Origin: Seminavis robusta
Lineage: Eukaryota; Bacillariophyta; Bacillariophyceae; Naviculales; Naviculaceae
Direction of reading: 5' to 3'
Assembly (NCBI GenBank): GCA_903772945.1
Contig: CAICTM010001485.1
Coordinates: 1 to 28,346 of the forward strand
DNA: 28,346 nucleotides
The stretch's first letter is position 1. The number at the start of each line of letters is the position of its first letter. The position numbers were made by a program, and so were the translations under genes. Positions 1 through 9,335 of the stretch are shown piece by piece. The notes below the pieces were generated by a model, which worked only from the letters and a program-made list of their open reading frames with translations, did no database searches and was not told where the DNA came from.

Positions 1-2790
1 GGCGACGTTCCTTGTGATGTACTTCCAGTTGGCTTCGACCGGACGTCGTGAATCGCGTCAGATTGAAACAGAGCTGCGCAGGCGTTGCAGGAAGGTGGTA
101 TGAATCGTGGGCATTCATTGGGAAGCGAACCGCCGTGAGGACTCCATCCCAGGATCCGTTTACGAGGTCGTCTTGGCACTTGAAGTTTTTGAACAGCATC
201 AAGTTCGTGGTTTGATGAGCACCTCGACCATGGAGTTGGCTTGAGGGGGTTGCGCGTGTGATGAACTTGCGACGAAGTCCATATTCACCCGGAGAGTCTT
301 CCTGACCTCTAACGCGGAACTCATCCTATTCCATGATATCCTCAGCCGGCCATGGATACCGAGTTAGCCACGTTTGTTCTGACGATGGCTACTTCGTCTG
401 CTGCCTTGGAGCAGATCTCTGCAATCTCGAATCATCCGGTTACGGGATCAATCATTGTCAGCAATGAAGTTACAGGAATTCTTTTTCTTAGGATCCCGAC
501 GTTGTAAGGCCTATCAGGTCAATACATAGTCTTTCCCAAGGGATCTCCTCGCAAGTCTTTGGAGGCACAATCCCAGCTTACGCGTCTTTGGTTTTGTTCA
601 TCTGGCAGCTTTGGCAACGCTGACATACGGCCTGCACAGTCTTCGCAGTCCTTTCAGGTGTAGTGTTGGCTGATGGTTTGTTCTGTGCGAGTCTCGCCAG
701 GATGCATCAGCACACCATGGTACCATTCGACTAGCTTCTTCTGCATAGGTCTTAGGTACGACGATCTTATCGTCCTTAACTACTAAGTCGTAAGACTTAT
801 CCCCTCTGGGGAAAGATTGCTTCTGTAGTCGTTTGGCTTGTCCCTGAGAGTTTCTTGATATCGTTGTCGTCTTTCTTGACGATGTTCGATCTCGGGAACG
901 AGAGAGGGAACTCGCTAGGGAATCCTCTTCGTCTGCACCATGAGCTCAGCGTATCTCGTGGCGTCCATTTGTTTGAAGAACCGTCGTTGTTGAGATGTTA
1001 AGTCTCGACAACGCATCAGCAACGATGTTCTGTTCGCCCTTGATGTACCGTAGTTCAGGGCCGTATTCTTCCAGAATAAGGCGCCATCGCATTAGCGATC
1101 GGTATTGAAGTTCTTACATGTAAGATTCTTGTGGTCCGTATGCACAACGATCTTCTGTCCCAGAAAAATGTTACGGAACTCTTTTAGAGTTTCTACGATA
1201 CTGAGAAGTTTCTTCTCGGTAACGTGTAACGTGTCTGAGCAGGGTTGAGCTTCCTGCTGTAGAAACGCGATAGTGTCCCTTCTGGGAAATTACTGCACCT
1301 AGTGTAGTATCACTCGCATCCGTGTGATAACGAATGTATCGTTGAAGTCAGGTAAGCGAGCAAGGTTTCTTTGTGATGTCTTCTTCATCTTGCTAAACCT
1401 TGTCGTGTTCGGCTTCCCATTTCACTTCGTTGTTTTGGAAGTCAACGAAGCGAGTGGGCCAGTACATTTGATCGTCTAATCCACATGTCTCGATAGTAGT
1501 TCACTAGTCCAATGAATCTACGGAGTTCTTTTTCTGTTGGTAGGAGGAGCGATATTCTGGATCGCGTCTATTTTCTTGGTTATAGGTTGGATCCCTTCTC
1601 GAGTAATCCAGTAACCTAAGTATTCAAGTTCTCCTCTCGAAGAAGGATTGGTAGCATTGATCTTAAGTTCGGCTTCTCGAAGCCTTCGGAGAACTTCATC
1701 CAACTTTTCAACGTGATCTGCCAGATCGCCGTTAGTTAGGATGAGTAGATCATCAATGTATGCACGACGTATTCAGGTCGTGCATTAGTGTTCCCATCTT
1801 CTCTTGGAAAGTGTCGGGACTATTACATAACCCATTGGCAACCTTGGTATCGTCTTTCCCCACGGGAGTACGTGGTACAGAGTTGCTTCGAGTGAGGTGA
1901 CAGCTCGATGGGATAGTATCCCATGTTCAGGTCTAGACTATAGCGTACTTGAATCCATCTAGATTCAAGAGCATGTCCTGTATTTTTTGGGATAGGATAA
2001 GGTTCCGCTTAATCCTTTTGTTCAGTTCCCGGAAATCAGAGATGAATCGTACAGATCCATCTTCTTGGGAATGATAAAGTTGGTGCCGCCCACTCGGAAC
2101 GGTTTACCTTCTTGAGTACTCCTGCCTCGCAGAGAACGTTCAACCTCCATTTTTAGAGTGTTGGTATGGACCCGTGGAATAGGATAAGCCCTGGCATGAT
2201 AGGGTTTAGCATCAGGGAGAAGTTCTACTTCGTATCGTCCATCTGCCACTTTCCTAAAGTACCATCGAATAGGTCAGGTACTTCGTCAGTAAGGATGAAG
2301 CTGTTCCTTCTCTTCCGTGTTTAAATGATCTGACTTTGACTTGGCAACCTGCCTTAAGTCAGCTTTTTTGTATTTCGCATCAAGAATCTCTTGAGACGAT
2401 CTGCCTGTCATCAACAGCAGTAGGATCGGAATGAAGAAGTTCTCTTCTTCATTGGTTCGCTTCTTTCATAAGAATAGATGCGCCGTCCCACTCCACTGAC
2501 ATGGTAGTGAAATCGAACTTAATCCTAAAGTCAGGAGAGAATGTCTCGACCTATGATCATGTCATACGCCCCCAAGCTCTTGGTGATGTGTAAATCCCAC
2601 TCGATAATTTATCTTCGGGAATTCAGGAATCATGAATGCACCTTTGCACTTCGTGCTGGTGTTTAATTCTCCTGCAGGGGTATCCACATTGTTTGGACCC
2701 CCCAAGATCCTTCATGCGTAATTTCTTAGCATGAGGTTGAGCAATCAAGTTCCGGATGCTCCTGTATCCAGTAAGCAACGGAGTGTAATG
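1..2790 (-). pseudogene. pol: Ty3/gypsy pol polyprotein remnant (PR-RT-RH-IN)
   Basis: Domains recognised on the minus strand, broken over several frames: an aspartic-protease motif DTGAS at 2754-2768; RT N-terminal block (ELLPDAKPYHARAYPIPRVH, within 2022-2249); RT catalytic YIDD box at 1749-1760, followed by an RT thumb block (ELEYLGYWITREGIQPITKK, within 1518-1703); an RNase H DASDTTLGAV motif near 1270-1330; an integrase HHCC zinc finger, with WYHGVLMH near 700-732 and CQRCQSCQ near 606-632; and an integrase core start (LTMIDPVTG) near 450-480. Beyond that, towards position 1, the core contains several stops. The longest uninterrupted pieces are only 61 and 75 codons. Frameshifts between YIDD and the upstream RT block, and stops in integrase, mark it as dead. 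The identification is firm for RT, RNase H and integrase and moderate for protease boundaries. Confidence 0.87.
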
Positions 2791-2987
2791 GGTTTTGGTT
2801 TCCCTTTTTCTCGTTGTTAATCTAACATAGACGATGGGTTTGAGGTCTCTTGTCTGCGACGTTTACGAGGTGGTTGCCACGGACGAGGTTAACGATGCTA
2901 AATAGATCATCAGAGTCTATTGACAGCTTCTAGGCAATCATTAATTTGCCGTAGTGTTCACAGTTGCAAACAATTCTTGTTTACTAG

Positions 2988-3339
2988 TTAGTGAGATATC
3001 TTCATCACTTTGGTATGAAAATCGGAACATGGTTCCGTTGAGTCATCATCCTGGCCTAATCCCAGATAGAGATATTCTCCATCCAAGTGATTGAAATTGA
3101 TAGAGGAGTTGTCCTCATTGTCAGAGTCTTCTGATTTGCGCTGGCAACATGGTTGCGAAGTTTGCAAGTGGTTGCACAGTATCGTCGATCTCGTTTTCTT
3201 CGTCATTGTCGACGAGAGGAAGAAAGGGTTTGTCACGCAACTGTTTCTCGAAGTTGCGGGACGCATGCTTTCCTTGAGCCATTCTTCATGGTGAAGGAAT
3301 AGGTTGAGGGAGCTGAAAGCTAAGTGTTTGTTAACAAAA
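2988..3339 (-). pseudogene. gag-like ORF next to the 5' LTR
   Basis: An open frame of about 117 codons starts immediately inside the LTR boundary on the minus strand and ends at 2988. The product is Ser-, Asp- and Asn-rich (SEDSDNEDNSSINFNHLDGE) and shows no recognisable capsid or zinc-knuckle motif. Its position between LTR and protease is where gag belongs, and that is the only basis for the call. It lacks a convincing ATG at its left edge (the open frame enters through GTG inside the LTR end), and it may be only the surviving part of a longer gag. The sequence between here and the protease (about 2790-2987) carries no readable domain. Confidence 0.45.
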
Positions 3340-3781
3340 TGCACTACGCTAAAAGCTAGTGTAAAGATCTTTCGAGTGTTTTGAGTTTGAGAGAATGAAA
3401 GTTATGAGAGGATTAGAAAGCTATGAAAACTAATCAACGAGAGAGATCACAATCAAGGGATCGTAGATCTGAACTCCCGCGGGAGACTGTAAAGTGTGAT
3501 AGAGTAGGTTGTGGTAGTAATCCTACTCTTCCACGATCCAAAAACGGAACGCGTGGAAGATTCGTCTAGCATTTATCTAGTAGCGTGGAATCTCTCCACG
3601 CCAGCTAAATATCTAGCGCAATGTTTCACCATCGACCTAGTATGACTAGCGGTCATGAGAACCCTGTCTCAATGACTATTCACGAGAGACTCAGTCATGA
3701 GTCGAACTCAAACCCTATCTAGGATCGAGTCGCGAAAAAGGCTAAGAGCCGTGTATTGCAAATGGAAGGAACGACAATACA
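3340..3781 (-). repeat. 5' LTR (442 bp) of the minus-strand Ty3/gypsy element
   Basis: Bounded by TG at 3340 and CA at 3780-3781 on the plus strand, so the element reads TG...CA on its own strand too. It is closely similar, in inverted orientation, to 27972-28346, and its last 69 bp (3340-3408) recur in the same orientation at 27902-27970. It contains a perfect 12-bp palindrome CTCCCGCGGGAG at 3474-3485. The five bases outside its upstream edge (3782-3786) are GGTTT, the candidate target-site duplication; the partner copy lies outside the window. A TGG-type primer-binding site is not obvious next to 3340. Confidence 0.85.
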
Positions 3782-4330
3782 GGTTTGCCAACAACAACAA
3801 TGTGTCCGACCGCATCGTCACTGACGCACAACAAGAAATGTTCCGAGTTTAAGGAGATGATTGAGTTTGCCATCAAGAATGCTGAGGCCATCAAGAGCTT
3901 TGGACCCGGGCTGGGACTCGTGGGCCACTTTGTGGAAATGATGGCCGCTGCCCATTGTTACGTGCATGAGATGGATGTTGACATGCAGCGATTGCTTTTG
4001 AAGAGGAAGTGGTTTCTTACATTGTGCCATGATGTGTGGGAGTCTAAGAACAAGGAGGTTTTAGGAGTTTCCCTTGGATTCTACAGCATTGGAAGGAAGA
4101 GACACTTCTTGATTCCCATTGCTCTGCATGTGATAGATGACAAGTGTGCTGAGCCGACTGCTGATTTGGTGGAGAACATCCTTGCTGCCACTGGGATTGA
4201 CAAAGAGCAGATCCACAAGGCTTGTAACGACACATGCTACACTGCGCTCAAGGTTGGTAGGCTCCTCGCAGGAGAGAATAGGGTGTGCACCATGCACCAG
4301 ATACAGTTGTACATGGATCATGTCATGTGA
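3782..4330 (+). pseudogene. hAT-like transposase fragment, 5' part removed by LTR insertion
   Basis: The frame is open from the exact LTR edge at 3782 to a stop at 4328-4330, about 182 codons, with the first in-frame ATG only at 3800. The motifs WFLTLCHDVWESKNKEVLGV, HFLIPIALHVIDD, TADLVENILAATGID and ACNDTCYTALKVGRLL, then CTMHQIQL, resemble the RNase H-like catalytic region of hAT-type transposases: an Asp-centred strand followed by the 'L.leH' and 'cDnaaN' type segments. Both the N-terminal BED finger/dimer region and the C-terminal hAT dimerisation domain are absent. The retrotransposon therefore landed inside this ORF, and the truncation at 4330 is a second lesion or a diverged end. Family assignment is from motif memory, moderate confidence; domesticated function is unlikely given the truncation. 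Confidence 0.6.
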
Positions 4331-4360
4331 CAAACAAAACATGTCGCAAGCAACCGCAAC

Positions 4361-6270
4361 TCACACGCCATTGGTGCTACTTATCCCTAGTCCTGCACTT
4401 GCCAATCTGTCGTAATGTGTCTCATCACCAAGCCTATTCTGATTCACTAGTGTGCGCATGACGCCTTCCGTCGCTGGGAGTGGGTCTCCATATCGATAGA
4501 AATTCTGGAAGGCCGTAAATGTACTCATCGCCTCAGCATGTTCTTGTTCGAGCTCCATCCGCTCTTCTGCCGATGCGTCCATACACTCTACAGTGCCCTG
4601 GTCCCAAGCGGCAGCACTTCTCTTTCTTGCATTCCCACTGCCAGATTGTGCATCGTTTGATTTGGGATCAGCCTTGTCGTCTTGGCCATCGTTTAGACCA
4701 CGCTTCTTAACGGCACCGATAATCTCATCTTCGTATGATTCGCCAATAACAAAGCCCCCGGCCTCGAACTGCGTTGAGTTCAAGTCTTCTGTCCTTTGCG
4801 ACATCATATGGAGCCATGCCAGAATACATACCATACCACCAGGTTTCACCTCTCGATGTGAAAGGTAGGCCTTTCCTTCTGAAGAGAAATGTACCGGGAT
4901 GTGCATGCAGAAACAATCACAGAGGGCCGACAAAATCGCATGGTTTTTAAAGAGCCTTTGCGTTGGGTCGGCTTTTACGGATCTAGCCAGTGACTCGCCA
5001 ATCAGCTGCGACTTTGTTGGCACCACAGAATTCTTGAGTTTGTCCATTGCAGCCTTCATTTGGATGTTGTATAGGCACCCAACGAGTTGTCTTTTCTTGG
5101 ACTCCGTTGCCGGGACATTAGTCACCATCAAATCACTCCTGATCACAAGTGTTGTCTCTCTGCCTGTTCCGTCTGCGTTTTCTCTCTCCCCCTGCTTCCT
5201 GAGATACTCATTGCATATCTCTACGACGACCCTCATATTTGCCGCTGGTGTGTCTACGTTGACCACCCGCAATGAATTGTCATCATGGAGAGACTCTACG
5301 AGCTCAGCCAGAAAATGTTGAAATAATGCCTGTGCGTGAGTCTCGTTCGTCCTGGCTGAGCCAAGTCTACTCAAAACATGCTGAACCAGCCACTTGCAGC
5401 CGTTTCGCATGAATTGGCAGCTTCGATTCCCAACCTGTTGGCAACTTGAGAGATTTGACAAATGCAGAGTGGATTTCCATGGGATATCCCTTAACAAAGG
5501 ACGGATCTTCAGCACTTGCCAAAGGGTTGTTCATAAAACCAAACCTGACACATTCGACATTGGTCGTTCCATTTTGAAACATCATGAACCGGCCCCCGTC
5601 CCCATCGATATTACTGGTTGCGGTCCTATTGCTGTAGAGTGCGGTGGTCTGTTGGAGGGTCTCGTATGACTGGTCATTGTTCTGTGCGTACTGCCATTGA
5701 TCTCTCTTATCGTCTAGAATAATAGTCGGCGATGGGTGGGCAAGGAAAGCTGTCATTAGTCCGTCAATCTGTTCCGGTCTGTGACCAGGGGTCTTTGGGA
5801 GCTCCGTTAGCATATTCGAAGCATCTTTTGAAAGAAGCAATTTGTCCATTTCGGAGAGTTCTTTGTCCTTTTTGGAATGTTCTCTGTCCTTTTCGAACGT
5901 TCTTGGTAATTTTCGACCGCCCAGCCGACCACAGTGTTGACTATTTCTGGATTTTTATCCTTCAATACATGCTGGATGGCGGCGAAAGTCTTTTTTGTTG
6001 CAACGGCCGGTGCCAGCACTTCGATTGGCACCATTTGCTTCGGTGGTAATGCCGATTCCAGCAGTTCCTTTATTCGACCATAGAGGCCAGCCACATCACT
6101 GCCATACAGGTACTCTGATGACTCGTTGGTGTTGCTACCATCATTTTGTGCCCGAGACGAAGCATCCGCACCGAACACAGCAGATTCTGTGGTGAATGAC
6201 AACCCAACCAAACTGGGAAAAAGATGTCCGAATCGAACAGCCTTTTCTTTTCTTCATCCTTCAGAGACAT
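4361..6270 (-). pseudogene. Broken gene of unknown family (about 600 codons over shifted frames)
   Basis: Three long minus-strand frames join into one coherent coding stretch if single-base shifts are allowed. A likely start ATG lies at 6270 (MSLKDEEKKRLFDSD). The frame changes near 6210-6225, again near 5890-5915 where a Lys/Glu-rich helix begins (FEKDREHSKKDKELSEMDK), and again near 5390-5410, before the last segment runs to a TGA at 4361. The last segment (about 345 codons) has a basic/acidic stretch with a KKRGLNDGQDD-like low-complexity region and a NARKRSAAA possible nuclear signal. I recognise no domain. It converges with the hAT remnant, with only 30 bp between their stops, so it could be a second gene of the same transposon or a host gene caught between insertions. 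Splicing is a weaker alternative because no good GT-AG pairs were seen at the shifts. Confidence 0.5.
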
Positions 6271-6659
6271 CGTTTTGTTGTGCTCAGGCTACCGTACCGT
6301 ACGTTGCCAACGTTGCTTTCTTCAATGGTTACAAGGTACCCATGGTGCTCGGTTACCGTGATGAACGTGAATTGCAACGATTGATTGAATACTGTAGGTG
6401 CAGCAATAAATAATAAATAAACTATAAAGGGGATTACATGAAAGTAACGTCACTAGGTAACGCGTGATTGTAGAAAGTGTGCAAAGGATCCAGTGGTTCT
6501 GGACGTGATGTAGGCATATACGGGCCGGCGAGTACTGAGGATGGGGAGGAGCCAGAGGAATATAAGGAGCAAGATTGGCGTGTAATGGCGCGTTGGAAGT
6601 GTTGGGAAGGAGTCGAGTCAGTTGTTCGGTTTCGTGCAGTCTAATATCTAACATCAGAA
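6271..6659. other. Gene-poor stretch between two pseudogenes
   Basis: No frame with recognisable content. A plus-strand frame (about 6290-6411) ends in a basic tail and stops at TAA; it is not supported by any family or start context. The right half probably held the promoter and 5' UTR of the LRR pseudogene that begins at 6660. Confidence 0.5.
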
Positions 6660-8313
6660 ATGAGCCAACCTGCGAGGTTTTTTTCACTTTGGCCAGATCA
6701 TCTAGTCTACCTTGGTTATTTTATCCTTCTTGGCTGTGTCCTCCTGATTGGGGTGACAGTTGGTTCCATCTGTGGTACTGGAAAATGCACCGTCAGCAAT
6801 GGAGATATGGAGACTCAGGCTCCCACTACTTCCATTCGGTTCTCTGTTCCCACAGAAATCGAAGACTACATAGTTGAGAGTTTTGGGCATGATTATTTTC
6901 CCACAACCAATGGAGATGTGGAGCTAGAGCCTGGGCATCCACGCAACCAGGCTCTCAAGTAGATTGTGTTTGAGGATCCCTTGCAGCTAACCCCGGACGC
7001 TGATCATCTTCTCCAGAGATTCATCATGGCATTGACCTACTTTCAGACTTCTCAAAACACTGATTGGTGGATATGCAAACCATCTATGAAAACTGAAATT
7101 TGTTGGATAGATTTGCGGGATCATGAACAACAGGCCGCCAGTCATTGGCTAACTCGAGTTCATGAATGTGAGTGGGCAGGGGTATACTGTGAAGGCGACA
7201 CTATGAATATGACTGCCTTGGAGCTTGGTGAGTTCATGTTGTGTGTCGTTTTGGTACCCACTTCCTTCTGTCCGTGTTCTGAACATTGTTGCTTGGAAAA
7301 GAGAACGTTGGATTGAATGGCCTTTGCCCATGGAACTAGCAAGTCTTCCAGAATTGAAAAGATTACACCTGTCAGGGAACCTTCTGCATGGAACCATTCC
7401 CATTTCATACAGCAGCTTTCCTTCCCTTACATCAGTTCGCCTCGAACACAACAACATATCAGGCAAGATTCCTACAGAATGGTTTGGAACCAGGCTCGAA
7501 GGAGCATTCTTCACAAACAATTCTCTAATCGGAACAATACCAACAGAGGTTGGACTCTTTGATACAAAGTTTTTTCACTTTGGGTCAAACAGCCTATCAG
7601 GTTCCATCCCTACAGAATTGTTTGGACCAAGGGAAGGAAACACTGTTTGTTTAGCTTTTGATGACAACTTGGTATGGAATCATCTGAGCTATTCTTGAAT
7701 TTTCAACGTCCAGAGCCACAGTTGTGAGCATTATGTACTCATATCTGCCTTCACTCTTCTTGTAGCGTATACCGGGACTCTCCCCGCTGAGATTGGTAGA
7801 TTTCATGGGAGCAATGCTGTTATCATTTACTCTTCGGAGGAAATTCGTCAAGCGGGAACATCCCATCAGAGATTTCACTCTTGGGGGGTTCGCTGCGAGA
7901 TCTTTTGCTCAGTGGAACTGCCCTAAATGACATGCTACCAGAGGAACGCTTTGCCACTTGCACATAGATCTATGGCTTTGATGTTTCAAGCTCTGATTTG
8001 ACGGGCACGATCAGCACCAGTTGGAGCAAATGACAAGACTACGATACTTTGACATCTCCAACAACAGGTTTCATGGTACGATTCCTCAACAGCTTTCCGC
8101 CCTGACTGAGTTGAGGAAAGTCCATGTGAATGGCAACAATCTCTCTGGTTCCATTCCACCCTCTGTTTGTGCTCTGGCGGACCCGAAAAAGACATTTTTG
8201 AAGTGGCAGCTGCTTGTTTGCCCACTGATGAATTACACGATCCTTTGGTAGAGTGCTCTTGTTGCACTGTATGCTGTGATGGAGAATCCAGGGATTATTG
8301 TCTCACACAGTAG
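6660..8313 (+). pseudogene. Leucine-rich-repeat membrane protein, pseudogene
   Basis: From ATG 6660 the frame gives a transmembrane segment (YLGYFILLGCVLLIGVTVG), then a linker, then TAG at 6961-6963 where the intact paralogue (23958-25762) has TGG in the same context (W-I-V-F-[DE]-D-P). Downstream the same architecture continues: the LQLTPDADHLLQRFIMAL block, a WAGVYC motif, then LRRs such as LKRLHLSGNLLHGTIP and SGKIPTEWFG. The first intron is retained at 7228-7301 (GTGAGT...AAAAG), at the same codon phase as in the paralogue; a second intron starts at 7672. Single-base frame breaks are visible near 7317-7322 (GGCCT for GGCCCT), near 7850, near 8020 and near 8205. The Cys-rich tail (ECSCCTVCCDGESRDYC) is still readable, ending at TAG 8311-8313. 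With one nonsense mutation and at least four shifts it is not functional. Confidence 0.85.
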
Positions 8314-8548
8314 CAACCACTTGCCTTACCGCAACAGCTAGAAAGCTTTTTGCCCGGGTATGTGTTTCTACTTGCTACTGTAGCATGAACATAAGACCAA
8401 AGCCACCTACATCTGTTTCTCCATACCCATTATATTACGAACGTTGCACTGTCCATAGAACGCCGTTCACAAAGGCTGCTTTCACAAATTTAGTGCTAGG
8501 TCTACTAGCTAGCGTGTGCCGGCTGCTTTCTTGCATCGCTACATGTAT

Positions 8549-8839
8549 CTATCTGCCCTCTGCTGCCCTGCGAGGTGGATCCACAAACCAAGCGTAGTAT
8601 CCAGCCACACAGACCACACTGGCAATGGCGAGAAACTTGGCATCAGGTGGCTCCGTTCCTCCCTTTGGTGGGGCCATTCGGTAGAGCAGGCCTTTCTTCT
8701 TTGTTGGAGGCGGTGGTTGCTGGTCAGCAGCAACAGCAGTGTCGTTCTTGGAAGACTTGGATGACAAATACCGATTAAATTTTGTTCCTCTTGAATAGAG
8801 CCGTCGCCCTTGCGAGCAGAGTGCTTGTCGCGAAAACAT
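8549..8839 (-). CDS. Small single-pass membrane protein, probably mitochondrial
   Basis: The ORF gives 96 residues from ATG 8839 to TAG at 8549-8551. The first ~30 residues are Arg/Ser-rich with no acidic residue (MFSRQALCSQGRRLYSRG, then KFNRYLSSKSSKN), a good mitochondrial presequence with an RxxYS-type cleavage context. A proline/lysine linker (PPPPTKKK) follows, then GLLYRMAPPKGGTEPPDAKF and one membrane helix (residues ~69-86, FLAIASVVCVAGYYAWFV), ending with a short polar tail. Size and layout resemble accessory subunits of respiratory complexes, but I recognise no specific family. It reads on the same strand as the sulfotransferase upstream (9336-10955), about 500 bp away, and has its own promoter space. 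No frame damage is seen. Confidence 0.65.
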   Translation of the reverse strand: MFSRQALCSQGRRLYSRGTKFNRYLSSKSSKNDTAVAADQQPPPPTKKKGLLYRMAPPKGGTEPPDAKFLAIASVVCVAGYYAWFVDPPRRAAEGR

Positions 8840-9335
8840 TCTTGCTTGGAAGAAGTACCACTGGTAGCTAGGAATAATCTGATGAATCTATTGTATGTGC
8901 TATGCGTGATAGATAAAAGATACCGTACCGACACATGCAATACGGTATGACATGAAAGCCGTCAACTCCACTGAATGCTTGTCATCGCGAGGGGTGTCTG
9001 TTGGTGGAAAAGATGTATTGGCGTAACAGGCTGACGTACAGACGCCAAACCTCATTTTTTGTGCAGTCTGAGAACAGAGCAATGCAGAAATCACCCTCGG
9101 GTTCAAACGGTATCTGTAAACAGCTCCTGGCACTAGCTACCTGGACCGTAGTTGTAACCTTGTCTGGAAAAGAAAGAAGATATGCTTTTGCCTACAGGTG
9201 CATATAGAAAAGCAGCTTGTCTACAACGTGACATAACCCGGTATCATAGTCTATTTATTTGCTAGCACAAGTGCTGTTTGAAACTGCAACGGTTCCAAAT
9301 ACAATACAATTCGGTTCTCCGTCTAGCTGAGCTAT
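8840..9335. other. Intergenic: 3' end of sulfotransferase and promoter of the small membrane protein
   Basis: No supported gene. A 77-codon minus-strand frame (8900-9133) has no recognisable motif and lies where the 5' UTR/promoter of the gene at 8549-8839 should be. No repeats or RNA genes recognised. Confidence 0.5.

Larger units (their letters stand above)
1..3781 (-). mobile_element. Ty3/gypsy LTR retrotransposon, decayed, cut by window start
   Basis: Reading the minus strand from 3781 downward gives LTR, gag-like ORF, protease, reverse transcriptase, RNase H and integrase. The order PR-RT-RH-IN is the Ty3/gypsy order (copia would place integrase before RT). Every domain carries stops or frame changes, so this copy is not autonomous. 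The 3' LTR lies outside the window on the left. The upstream edge of the 5' LTR (3781) abuts a hAT-like transposase frame, so this element is the younger insertion. Coding remnants are described in separate entries. Confidence 0.88.

Noticed and set aside
3474..3485. CTCCCGCGGGAG palindrome as a possible independent regulatory site
   Set aside because: Present in both LTR copies, so it is part of the LTR and not a separate host element.
6126..6413. Plus-strand frame ending FNGYKVPMVLGYRDERELQR
   Set aside because: Protein-like tail but no family, overlaps the start of the broken minus-strand gene, and no supported start or splice site.
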